A DNA stretch of 6,262 nucleotides, from assembly GCA_030044105.1 (NCBI GenBank), contig JASHWL010000015.1, positions 1 to 6,262 on the forward strand, read 5' to 3'. Position numbers and translations under genes: made by a program. Below, piece by piece: positions 1-6,214 of this stretch (positions are counted from its first letter, which is position 1; each line of letters begins with the position of its first letter). The notes under the pieces are model-generated. The model was not told where the DNA came from, did no database searches, and worked only from the letters and a program-made list of their open reading frames with translations. The DNA comes from Thermoplasmata archaeon (GTDB taxonomy: Archaea; Thermoplasmatota; Thermoplasmata; Lutacidiplasmatales; UBA184).

Positions 1-1370
<1,370 letters not shown>

Positions 1371-1394
1371 CGCCGCCCGCGACGGACCCGCCTC

Positions 1395-1404
1395 GCATAA
1401 GCTT
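1395..1404 (-). promoter_or_regulatory. TATA-like box for the M2 peptidase gene
   Basis: On the minus strand this reads AAGCTTATGC, an AT-rich island in very GC-rich surroundings. It is centred about 29 bases upstream of the ATG at 1370, the spacing expected of an archaeal TATA box driving a leaderless transcript. The absence of a ribosome-binding site before 1370 fits. No transcript data; prediction only. Confidence 0.4.
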
Positions 1405-1462
1405 GGTCGCGGCTCCCGGCCCCCACCCGGTCAGCCCGCTGTCCGCCAGACTCCTCTCTCGG

Positions 1463-1508
1463 TAAACCCCGTAGAACCCCTCCGCTTCCTGTCGAGTGTC
1501 GGGGTTTA
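1463..1508. repeat. 9-bp inverted repeat TAAACCCCG / CGGGGTTTA between divergent genes
   Basis: TAAACCCCG (1463-1471) is the exact reverse complement of CGGGGTTTA (1500-1508), with 28 bases between. A further AACCCC at 1475-1480 lies exactly 10 bases after the AACCCC inside the left arm (1465-1470). The minus strand therefore carries two GGGGTT boxes one helical turn apart and the plus strand carries one. The region separates the divergent M2 peptidase and small-ORF genes, and the right arm runs into a TATA-like TTTATGTA. Reading: paired BRE/TATA-like promoter elements or a regulator-binding site acting on both directions. That role is inferred; the repeat itself is plain in the sequence. Confidence 0.55.
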
Positions 1509-1512
1509 TGTA
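1505..1512 (+). promoter_or_regulatory. TATA-like box for the two small ORFs
   Basis: TTTATGTA, preceded by CGGGG, is the most AT-rich octamer upstream of the ATG at 1543. It is centred about 35 bases before that ATG, so transcription would begin near 1534 and leave a leader of under 10 bases. Predicted from composition and position only. Confidence 0.4.
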
Positions 1513-1542
1513 CGACGTGCGTCTGACAGCGTTAGGGGAGCG

Positions 1543-1704
1543 ATGTCGGACACGCTCGATCCTCGCGAGTTCTTGCCGGCCGCGCCACTGCGGACCTGGG
1601 ACGTCGAGGCGGCCCGCCTGCCGCTCGCCGTGCTGCCGTGCCTTGGGCCCCGATACGACCGGAACGGGTTCCCCACCTTCCCCGTCCGTCGCGACCGATC
1701 ATGA
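1543..1704 (+). CDS. Small hypothetical protein (53 aa), first of an overlapping pair
   Basis: A 53-residue protein starting MSDTLDPREF and ending PVRRDRS. I do not recognise it. Visible features are an acidic N-terminus, a short hydrophobic stretch LPLAVLPCLG (about residues 27-36) with a single Cys33, a proline-spaced RYDRNGFPTFP segment and a basic tail. It has no TM helix or signal peptide of convincing length. Support for reality: third positions are mostly G/C, though less strictly than in the neighbours (TTG, CCA, CTT, CGA and TCA all occur); a TATA-like box lies upstream; and the stop overlaps the next start as ATGA at 1701-1704. AGGGGAG (1534-1540) sits only two bases from the ATG, too near for an ideal Shine-Dalgarno. 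It could be spurious, but the coupling to the next ORF argues otherwise. Function unknown. Confidence 0.5.
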   Translation: MSDTLDPREFLPAAPLRTWDVEAARLPLAVLPCLGPRYDRNGFPTFPVRRDRS

Positions 1705-1922
1705 GCGCGACGTTCCGCAAGATCGCGCCTCCCGAGCCGCCCGCGAGCCCGCTGCCGCCGCAGCCCCGCATCTTCCTGGGGCAGGCGACGCCCCGGGGCT
1801 ACGGGGTCCGCCCGAAGCTCACGCCCGAGGCCGCCGCCGCGTTCGCGACGTACGTGGATTCCGCCCGGGTGCGCGCCGCGATCGAGGGTCGGACGCTCGT
1901 CTACACGGTCCGCTGGGGCTAG
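1701..1922 (+). CDS. Small hypothetical protein (73 aa), second of an overlapping pair
   Basis: A 73-residue protein starting MSATFRKIAP and ending LVYTVRWG. Not recognised. Residues 10-22 form a Pro-rich linker, followed by RIFLGQATPRGYGVRP. Then comes a likely amphipathic helix (LTPEAAAAFATYVDSARVRAAI) and a final beta-like strand, GRTLVYTVRWG. No membrane segment, no Cys, and no zinc or nuclease motif. Third codon positions are almost all G or C, matching the secure genes of the window, which is the best sign that it is translated. The start is chosen because its ATG overlaps the preceding TGA (ATGA), which suggests translational coupling. An upstream in-frame ATG at 1638 lies inside the previous gene and is less likely. 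Its TAG shares the palindrome CTAG with the RNase HI stop on the other strand. Function unknown; it may act with the 53-aa partner. Confidence 0.65.
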   Translation: MSATFRKIAPPEPPASPLPPQPRIFLGQATPRGYGVRPKLTPEAAAAFATYVDSARVRAAIEGRTLVYTVRWG

Positions 1923-2482
1923 CCGCCCTCGGGCTCCGCGTCCCCCACGAACCCGCTCGTCGGGTCCGCGTCCCCGCGCGTCGGCCCGGCGCCGATGGGG
2001 CGACGGCGTCGCGCGTCCGGCCCCGCGTCCTCGATCGCCTGCTTCGACAGCTCGTCCGCCCGCTGGTTCTGCTCGCGCGGGATCCACTCCCAGGTCACCG
2101 CCGCGAACTCGCGGGCGAGCTGCTCGAGCCGGTCGTGGTAGGCCTTGAGATGCTCCGTGCGGACCTCGTACTCCCCGGTCATCTGGCGGATCACCAGCTG
2201 GCTGTCGCCCCGGAGCACGACCGGCCCCCGGTACCCGTGGGCCCGGAGCCACTCCAGGGCCCGGATCGCGCCCACGTACTCCGCCACGTTGTTGGTCGAG
2301 TGCTCCGAGAACGGCCGGGTCGCCAGCCCGCACTCCTCGATGTCCACGTCCGGCCCCTGGATCGTGAACCCGAACGCGGCGATGCCCGGACCCGTCGGGG
2401 GCTGGCACGCGCCGTCGAAGTGGACGCGGACCGCTGCGTCGTCCATCTGGGCCACGCCGCGAGGGAGCTGCTGATCGTCCAC
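1919..2482 (-). CDS. rnhA: Ribonuclease HI, archaeal (Sulfolobus-like) type
   Basis: RNase HI hydrolyses the RNA strand of RNA:DNA hybrids (R-loops, primers, misincorporated ribonucleotides) with two divalent metals. All four acidic catalytic positions are present, numbered from the GTG at 2482: Asp23 in HFDGAC, Glu68 in STNNVAEY, Asp93 in RGDSQLVIRQMTGEY, and Asp143 in PREQNQRADELS. These motifs resemble the compact Sulfolobus tokodaii-type enzyme, which lacks the basic protrusion. The RNase fold ends near residue 150. The last 37 residues are Arg/Gly/Asp/Pro-rich and probably disordered. The start is uncertain: GTG 2482 lies three bases after the stop of the upstream gene, whereas ATG 2446 (residue 13, MDDAAVRVHFDG) would give the length usual for this family. 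Neither has a strong ribosome-binding site. It is almost certainly co-transcribed with the zinc-ribbon gene upstream. Confidence 0.93.
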   Translation of the reverse strand: MDDQQLPRGVAQMDDAAVRVHFDGACQPPTGPGIAAFGFTIQGPDVDIEECGLATRPFSEHSTNNVAEYVGAIRALEWLRAHGYRGPVVLRGDSQLVIRQMTGEYEVRTEHLKAYHDRLEQLAREFAAVTWEWIPREQNQRADELSKQAIEDAGPDARRRRPIGAGPTRGDADPTSGFVGDAEPEGG

Positions 2483-2485
2483 GGT

Positions 2486-2992
2486 TCACACCCGCCGCGC
2501 CCTCCCCGCACTCGCGACGGGCTTCAAGGGGATTCGGGGGCACCGGCAGCGCGCCTCGGGCAGGCCGCACGTGGGGCAGGTCGGGCGCTCGAGCACGATC
2601 CCGAGCGGGCGGTTGCAGGTGCGGCACTCCCGGGCCCGGGCGCACCGGGGGCATTGGGCAAGCTCGGCCGGGATGATCGATCCGCAGTAGCGGCAGCGCG
2701 CCGGCTCGTGCGGGTTGTAGAGCAGCCCGGCGTGGGCCGCCGCGGGGTCCCGGGGGGTCGTCCTCTCGAGCCGCGCGTCGGGGTTGCCGAACGTGCCCCC
2801 GACCGTGGTCCCGCGTGGGTCGACGGAGACCGCCGCGATGAGGATCACCGCCATCGCGGGCGGGAGGAGGTAGATCCCGACCTCCTGCTCCAGGTCGAAC
2901 TGCTCGTGGCCGGTGACCGCGATGGGGAAGGCGATCAGTGCGAAGCCGGCCAGGAGGATGCCGATCCCGACGTACATGATCGAACGGTTCAT
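2486..2992 (-). CDS. Two-TM membrane protein with tandem C-terminal zinc ribbons
   Basis: A 168-residue protein with two hydrophobic helices (about 5-26 and 39-57) joined by a short acidic loop. A linker (58-98) follows, then a Cys-rich tail with C100xxC103-x10-C114xxC117 and C123xxC126-x12-C139xxC142. This is a double zinc ribbon, ending with an extra C149-R-C151. The tail is probably cytoplasmic, placing metal-bound ribbons at the inner membrane face. Double zinc ribbons of this kind are common in archaeal proteins of unknown role and may bind nucleic acid or protein. I do not know this particular protein. ATG 2992 is preferred over GTG 3049: it begins directly before TM1 and has GGGA five bases upstream. 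The stop is three bases from the RNase HI GTG start, so the two are very likely one operon. A role in membrane-near RNA or DNA handling is speculation. Confidence 0.85.
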   Translation of the reverse strand: MNRSIMYVGIGILLAGFALIAFPIAVTGHEQFDLEQEVGIYLLPPAMAVILIAAVSVDPRGTTVGGTFGNPDARLERTTPRDPAAAHAGLLYNPHEPARCRYCGSIIPAELAQCPRCARARECRTCNRPLGIVLERPTCPTCGLPEARCRCPRIPLKPVASAGRARRV

Positions 2993-3008
2993 CGCGGTCC
3001 CGTTCCCC

Positions 3009-3037
3009 GGTCCGGCGCGGCCAACGGCGGCCGGACC
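3009..3037. repeat. 8-bp inverted repeat upstream of the zinc-ribbon gene
   Basis: GGTCCGGC (3009-3016) and GCCGGACC (3030-3037) are exact reverse complements separated by 13 bases. They lie between the TTTAAG box and the ATG at 2992, so they could form a leader hairpin or an operator near the transcription start. In DNA this GC-rich, stems of this length also arise by chance. Confidence 0.3.
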
Positions 3038-3048
3038 CGGACCCACCA

Positions 3049-3056
3049 CTTAAACG
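3049..3056. promoter_or_regulatory. TTTAA-centred promoter box shared by divergent genes
   Basis: CTTAAACG on the plus strand, read as CGTTTAAG on the minus strand, is the main AT-rich island between the divergent zinc-ribbon (ATG 2992) and cyclophilin (ATG 3126) genes. On the minus strand it would start transcription near 3025, giving a roughly 30-base leader that contains GGGA before ATG 2992. On the plus strand it would give a leader of about 45 bases that includes the GGTGAT site at 3114. TTTAA/TTAAA is nearly symmetric, so one box could serve both directions. Prediction only. Confidence 0.35.
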
Positions 3057-3096
3057 CGCGCGGGCCGCGGAAACGCGAGGCGCCCCGGCGCGCGCC

Positions 3097-3103
3097 GTTT
3101 TAG
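3097..3103 (+). promoter_or_regulatory. Second TATA-like box upstream of cyclophilin
   Basis: GTTTTAG, centred about 26 bases before the ATG at 3126. If used, it would give an essentially leaderless mRNA and leave the good ribosome-binding site at 3114 outside the transcript. It therefore competes with the 3049 box as the promoter. Confidence 0.3.
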
Positions 3104-3113
3104 CCTCGGCCGG

Positions 3114-3119
3114 GGTGAT
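3114..3119 (+). promoter_or_regulatory. Ribosome-binding site GGTGAT of the cyclophilin gene
   Basis: GGTGAT is the classic archaeal Shine-Dalgarno core. It ends six bases before ATG 3126, good spacing that fixes this start. An ATG at 3118 overlapping the motif is out of frame with the cyclophilin. Confidence 0.6.
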
Positions 3120-3125
3120 GCGCGC

Positions 3126-3596
3126 ATGGCGAACCCGACCGCCCTGCTCCGGACCACGCTGGGGGACATCCGCATCGAGCTCTTCGCCGACCGCGCGCCC
3201 AAGACGGTCGCGAACTTCGTGACGCTCACGAAGAAGGGGTTCTACAACGGCGTGACGTTCCACCGGGTGATCCCGGGGTTCATGATCCAGAGCGGGGACC
3301 CGAAGGGCGACGGGACGGGCGGGCCGGGCTACGAGATCCCCGACGAGTTCCACCCGACGCTGCGGCACGACGGGCCGGGCGTGCTCTCGATGGCCAACGC
3401 CGGACCGAACACCGGCGGCAGCCAGTTCTTCATCACGCTCGCGGCGACCGCCTGGCTCGACGGCAAGCACGCCGTCTTCGGGCGGGTACGCGGAGGCCAG
3501 GACGTCGTCGAGAAGATCGCCGGCGTGGCGCGCGACGGCCGCGACCGCCCGCGAACGCCCGTGCGCATCGTGGAAGCCACGATCCAGGGCGCGTGA
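3126..3596 (+). CDS. Cyclophilin-type peptidyl-prolyl cis-trans isomerase
   Basis: A 156-residue single-domain cyclophilin that catalyses cis-trans isomerisation of Xaa-Pro bonds and assists protein folding in the cytoplasm; there is no signal peptide. The complete active-site set is visible, aligned to human CypA: Arg47 (R55), Phe52 (F60), Met53 (M61) and Gln55 (Q63) within FHRVIPGFMIQSGDP; Ala90-Asn91 (A101-N102); Gln100 (Q111) and Phe102 (F113) in GGSQFFIT; Trp110-Leu111 (W121-L122); and His115 (H126). A Trp at the CypA W121 position is usually associated with cyclosporin A binding. Length and compactness match short prokaryotic cyclophilins, without the long insertions of eukaryotic ones. 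The start is set by GGTGAT just upstream. It is transcribed divergently from the zinc-ribbon gene and converges on the four-TM gene 27 bases downstream. Function is secure; clients are unknown. Confidence 0.97.
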   Translation: MANPTALLRTTLGDIRIELFADRAPKTVANFVTLTKKGFYNGVTFHRVIPGFMIQSGDPKGDGTGGPGYEIPDEFHPTLRHDGPGVLSMANAGPNTGGSQFFITLAATAWLDGKHAVFGRVRGGQDVVEKIAGVARDGRDRPRTPVRIVEATIQGA

Positions 3597-3597
3597 G

Positions 3598-3622
3598 CTC
3601 CCGGTCGAGCGCGGGAGACCGG
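3598..3622. other. Two mutually exclusive hairpins between convergent genes
   Basis: The 27-base gap between the cyclophilin stop (3596) and the four-TM stop (3624) holds two overlapping 6-bp inverted repeats. One is CTCCCG (3598-3603) with CGGGAG (3612-3617); the other is CCGGTC (3601-3606) with GACCGG (3617-3622). They cannot form together. The position suits a bidirectional termination or mRNA 3'-end structure, but there is no T-tract of the sort archaeal RNA polymerase normally needs, so the role is uncertain. Confidence 0.3.
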
Positions 3623-3623
3623 C

Positions 3624-4142
3624 CTACGCCGGGTAGTCGAACGGGAGCCGCTCCTTCGGCGACGAGACGTCCTCGATCAGCGTCAGGACGCCGGCGGTGA
3701 GCGCCAGCGCCGGCCCGATCATGAGCAGCAGGATCAGGCGCTCGTAACCGACCGAGACCGTCACGTGGGCGCCGGGGATCGCGATCGCGTAGATCGCGGT
3801 CACGAGAAGCAGGTAGAGGTAGAGGAGCCCGACCCCCGCGGTCGCGATCGCGAGGGGGCCATAGGCGCCGGTCGGCCGGAGGATGTAGCGGAGCGTGATC
3901 AGCGCGCTGAGCGCGATGCCGAACAGCTCGATCGTGGCGATCGGGATCGGGGGCGGGATGCCGTGCGCGGCGAGGAACGTGGCCAGGCCGACGGGGAGCC
4001 CGATCAGGAGCACGATCAGGGGGACGAGGCGCAGGCCGCCGGCGAGGATCCGGTACCCGAGGGAGGGGACCCGATATCCGGTGGCCGGGGGCGGGGCCGC
4101 GCGCGGGACAGCCGCCGCCGCGGGCGAGGGGACCGCGCTCAC
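3624..4142 (-). CDS. Four-TM membrane protein, unknown function
   Basis: A 172-residue integral membrane protein. Residues 1-30 are an Ala/Pro-rich soluble lead. Four hydrophobic segments follow at about 39-59, 66-88, 97-122 (with a YLYLLL core) and 134-156. The short tail is EDVSSPKERLPFDYPA. Acidic Glu72 (in TM2) and Glu134 (TM4 edge) are the only charged residues in or next to the later helices. No transporter, protease or redox motif is apparent and I do not recognise the family. The GTG start at 4142 is inferred from the 4-base GTGA overlap with the stop of the upstream gene. The frame stays open further upstream to 4463, but there it only shadows that gene. The overlap implies translational coupling, so this protein and the secreted beta-sandwich protein probably work in one envelope complex (inference). 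Confidence 0.82.
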   Translation of the reverse strand: MSAVPSPAAAAVPRAAPPPATGYRVPSLGYRILAGGLRLVPLIVLLIGLPVGLATFLAAHGIPPPIPIATIELFGIALSALITLRYILRPTGAYGPLAIATAGVGLLYLYLLLVTAIYAIAIPGAHVTVSVGYERLILLLMIGPALALTAGVLTLIEDVSSPKERLPFDYPA

Positions 4143-4960
4143 GGGATCGCCTCCGCGGGCAGCGGGATCGACGCGCCGTTCACGATGTACTGCGACTGCA
4201 CCTCGCCGCCGGCCGGGTTGCACCCGCCGGCCACCGGCACGTCCTCGGTGTCCGTGTACGGCGAGCCCGCCGGCACGTCGAGGACCAGCGAACCCGAGGA
4301 GCAGGTCGCCCCGCCGCTGGACACGACCTGGAAGGCGAGCGTTCCGACGTCCGCGAAGCTCGCGTCGTCCGAGAACGAGATCGTCACCGGGACCTCGACG
4401 TTCCCGCCCATCATGACCGGGGCGCCGACCGAGACCGTGAGGTTCGCGAACGGAGCGCCCCACGCACGCTCGGTCGCGACGTCGAGCGAGACCGGGAAGA
4501 GGTAGCCGTAGGTCGCGTTGCCCCAGACGTTCCAGTCGAGGTACTGATCGACCGTGAGGAGCGAGCTGGTCCCTGCGGACAGCGGCAGGAAGAGGGTCAC
4601 AGGTACGGTCGCGCTCGAGCCCGCGGGGATCGAGGTGACCGGAGTCCCGTCCGCGAGCAGGAGACCGCCCGAGGCGTTCAGGATGCGGAACTGGAGGCCG
4701 AACGACTGGATGGCGAAGTACGTCGGGTTCGACAGGCTGAACGACGTGTCGTAGCCGACGGTGCCGTTGGGCTCGAGCGCGACCGCCGAGGTCCCGACCT
4801 GGGGCCGGGACTTGACGATCTGCACTGCCGAGATCCCGACGACGGCGACGAACACCACGGTGAGCACCAGCGCGAGGGTGCCGAGGCGGCGAAGCGCGCG
4901 GGCGGCCCGGTAGATACCGGGGGGCCGCGGCCGGGCACGCGGAGCGAGGGGGCTCGACAT
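4139..4960 (-). CDS. Membrane-anchored extracellular beta-sandwich protein (LEA14-like region)
   Basis: A 273-residue protein with an Arg/Pro-rich cytoplasmic N-terminus (1-26), one TM helix or uncleaved signal anchor (about 27-49) and a long polar, beta-rich exterior. Residues 55-126 (LEPNGTVGYDTSFSLSNPTY..., IPAGSSATVPVTL) have the alternating pattern and 'NPTYF' turn seen in LEA14/WHy-type beta-sandwiches. A second sandwich spans about 150-245 (FPVSLDVATERAWG, VEVPVTISFSD). Cys220 and Cys247 could form an extracellular disulfide. N-x-S/T sequons occur at Asn65, 95, 148 and 173, consistent with archaeal surface glycoproteins. The LEA14 link rests on pattern only and is tentative. The start is ATG 4960, preceded by AGGGGG seven bases upstream. 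It overlaps the four-TM gene by GTGA, suggesting a two-gene envelope module. No enzymatic motif seen. Confidence 0.82.
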   Translation of the reverse strand: MSSPLAPRARPRPPGIYRAARALRRLGTLALVLTVVFVAVVGISAVQIVKSRPQVGTSAVALEPNGTVGYDTSFSLSNPTYFAIQSFGLQFRILNASGGLLLADGTPVTSIPAGSSATVPVTLFLPLSAGTSSLLTVDQYLDWNVWGNATYGYLFPVSLDVATERAWGAPFANLTVSVGAPVMMGGNVEVPVTISFSDDASFADVGTLAFQVVSSGGATCSSGSLVLDVPAGSPYTDTEDVPVAGGCNPAGGEVQSQYIVNGASIPLPAEAIP

Positions 4961-4967
4961 CGGCGGG

Positions 4968-4973
4968 CCCCCT
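4968..4973 (-). promoter_or_regulatory. Ribosome-binding site AGGGGG for the beta-sandwich gene
   Basis: Minus-strand AGGGGG, seven bases before ATG 4960, supports that start. It is a purine-rich Shine-Dalgarno variant rather than the canonical GGAGGTGA. Confidence 0.45.
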
Positions 4974-4992
4974 ATGGTACGTCGGACTCAGG

Positions 4993-5000
4993 CATGAATA
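4993..5000 (-). promoter_or_regulatory. TATA-like box upstream of the envelope gene pair
   Basis: Minus-strand TATTCATG is the only AT-rich octamer in this gap and is centred about 36 bases before ATG 4960. Standard spacing would start transcription near 4969, barely upstream of or inside the ribosome-binding site, so box or start may be slightly misplaced. Tentative. Confidence 0.3.
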
Positions 5001-5129
5001 CCCTTCGCTGTCGCGGTCCGGCGCCCGGCGAGCTTCCCGGGCGAACCCGCGGTCGCGGCAGGAACGAACCGGGCAGATCCCGATGGCCGGGCGAAGGCGA
5101 GCCCGGACGTCCCGGGCCTTAGCCGGGCC

Positions 5130-6170
5130 TCACGAAACGGACAGCGCGTCCCGGACCGCGGGCGCCACCCGCCGGCCGATGAGCTCGATCGACCGCAACA
5201 TCTTCTCGTGCGAGACGTCGGCAACGCCCATCATGAACGTCATCCGGACGAGACCCCCCAAGGCCCGGGCGTGCCGCACGATCTTCTCCGCCACCTCTTC
5301 CGGGTCGCCGACGACCAGCGCGCCCTCGGAGCCGTTCTGCGCTTCGAAATCGTCGCGGCGGACCGGAGGCCACCCGCGCTCCTTCCCGATCTCGGTCATC
5401 GAGCGTGCCCAGCCGGGATAGAAGTCCTCGACCGCCTCCTTGTGCGTCTCGGCCACGTACCCGAGGCTGTGCATCCCCACGCGGAGGACCTCCGGAGCGA
5501 ACCCGGCGGCGCGGCCGCTCTTGCGGTAGAGATCGACCAGGGGCCGGAACTGGCGCGTCTCCCCGCCGATGATCGCGACCATGAGCGGGAGGCCCAAGGC
5601 TCCCGCGCGGACGAACGACTCCGGCGTGCCGCCCACGCCGACCCAGATCGGGAACGGGTTCTGCACCGGGCGCGGATAGATCCCCTGGCCCGTCAGCGGG
5701 GGCCGGAACCGACCCGTCCAGGTCACCCGCTCGTTGTCGCGGATCTTGAGCAGGAGTTCCAGTTTTTCCGCGAACAGGGCGTCGTAGTCCTTGAGCGCAT
5801 AGCCGAAGAGCGGGAACGCCTCGATGAACGATCCGCGGCCCGCGACCATCTCCGCCCGGCCCTGCGAGATCAGGTCGACGGTCGCGAACTCCTGGAAGAC
5901 CCGGACGGGATCGGCGGCGCTCAGCACAGCGACCGCGCTCGTGAGGCGGATCCGTTGGGTCCGGGCCGCGGCCGCCGCGAGGATCACGGCGGGGGCCGAG
6001 TCGAGGAAGCCGCGCCGGTGGTGTTCCCCGATCCCGAAGACGTCGAGGCCGGACTCCTCCGCGCGCTGGATCTGGAGCAACAGGTCCCGCATCCGCTCCA
6101 CGGGAGGGATCGGTTCGCTGCGCTCCTCGAACGCTGCGACGAAGCTGTCGATCCCGATCTGGAACGGCAT
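5130..6170 (-). CDS. LLM-class (luciferase-like) flavin/F420-dependent oxidoreductase
   Basis: A 346-residue soluble TIM-barrel monooxygenase-like protein of the bacterial luciferase superfamily (PF00296 type). It should use reduced FMN or coenzyme F420 on an unidentified substrate. Seen: N-terminal strand QIGIDSF; GLDVFGIGEHH (41-51), the signature second strand and active-site loop; TQRIRLTSAVAVLSAADPVRVF (71-92); VDLISQGRAEMVAGRGSFIEAFPLFGY (98-124); and IWVGVGG with GLPLMVAIIGG downstream. The GRGSFIEAFPLFG block is typical of the LLM subgroup around Agrobacterium Atu2307 (structure 2I7G), which has no assigned reaction. ATG 6170 is chosen over GTG 6185 because GAGGAGG lies directly upstream and MPFQIG begins the first barrel strand. 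The next gene starts 169 bases downstream, so it is probably a single-gene transcript. FMN versus F420 cannot be settled from this reading; an archaeal host makes F420 plausible. Confidence 0.94.
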   Translation of the reverse strand: MPFQIGIDSFVAAFEERSEPIPPVERMRDLLLQIQRAEESGLDVFGIGEHHRRGFLDSAPAVILAAAAARTQRIRLTSAVAVLSAADPVRVFQEFATVDLISQGRAEMVAGRGSFIEAFPLFGYALKDYDALFAEKLELLLKIRDNERVTWTGRFRPPLTGQGIYPRPVQNPFPIWVGVGGTPESFVRAGALGLPLMVAIIGGETRQFRPLVDLYRKSGRAAGFAPEVLRVGMHSLGYVAETHKEAVEDFYPGWARSMTEIGKERGWPPVRRDDFEAQNGSEGALVVGDPEEVAEKIVRHARALGGLVRMTFMMGVADVSHEKMLRSIELIGRRVAPAVRDALSVS

Positions 6171-6173
6171 CGG

Positions 6174-6180
6174 CCTCCTC
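6174..6180 (-). promoter_or_regulatory. Ribosome-binding site GAGGAGG of the LLM gene
   Basis: Minus-strand GAGGAGG ends three bases before ATG 6170; its first GAG lies seven bases away. The motif is strong and excludes GTG 6185 as the main start, because it would then lie inside the coding region. Confidence 0.6.
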
Positions 6181-6196
6181 GGCACGACCGGGTGGG

Positions 6197-6203
6197 CTAA
6201 GAG
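6197..6203 (-). promoter_or_regulatory. TATA-like box for the LLM gene
   Basis: Minus-strand CTCTTAG is a small AT-rich island centred about 30 bases before ATG 6170. Position fits an archaeal TATA box, but the resulting start near 6173 would exclude the good ribosome-binding site, so the true promoter may lie further upstream. Confidence 0.25.
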
Positions 6204-6214
6204 TTCGCCCGAGT

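Larger units (their letters stand above)
4961..5129. other. Intergenic region between LLM oxidoreductase and envelope pair
   Basis: 169 bases with no convincing gene. Reading on the minus strand, 13 bases past the LLM stop there is a 6-bp GC hairpin, GCCCGG (5112-5117) with CCGGGC (5101-5106). It lacks a following T-tract, so it is at most a weak terminator candidate. CCGGGCCTT/AGCCGGGCCT forms a short direct repeat beside it. Toward the envelope genes lie a TATA-like island (4993-5000) and a ribosome-binding site (4968-4973), so the envelope pair probably has its own promoter. Confidence 0.45.

Noticed and set aside
1496..3103. 535-codon open frame on the plus strand
   Set aside because: Low-complexity Arg/Pro/Ala translation, overlapping RNase HI and the zinc-ribbon gene in antisense and both small ORFs out of frame; no family motif.
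1506..3470. 654-codon open frame on the minus strand
   Set aside because: It runs across RNase HI, the zinc-ribbon gene and the cyclophilin in wrong frames, and its composition is dominated by Arg/Gly/Pro/Ala. It is a long shadow, not a gene.
3624..4463. Longer form of the four-TM protein starting at 4463
   Set aside because: The extra N-terminal stretch is Arg/Gly-rich shadow of the beta-sandwich gene; the GTG at 4142, overlapping that gene's stop, is the natural start.
5208..6200. 330-codon open frame on the plus strand
   Set aside because: Antisense shadow of the LLM oxidoreductase, rich in Arg/His/Glu and without motif support.
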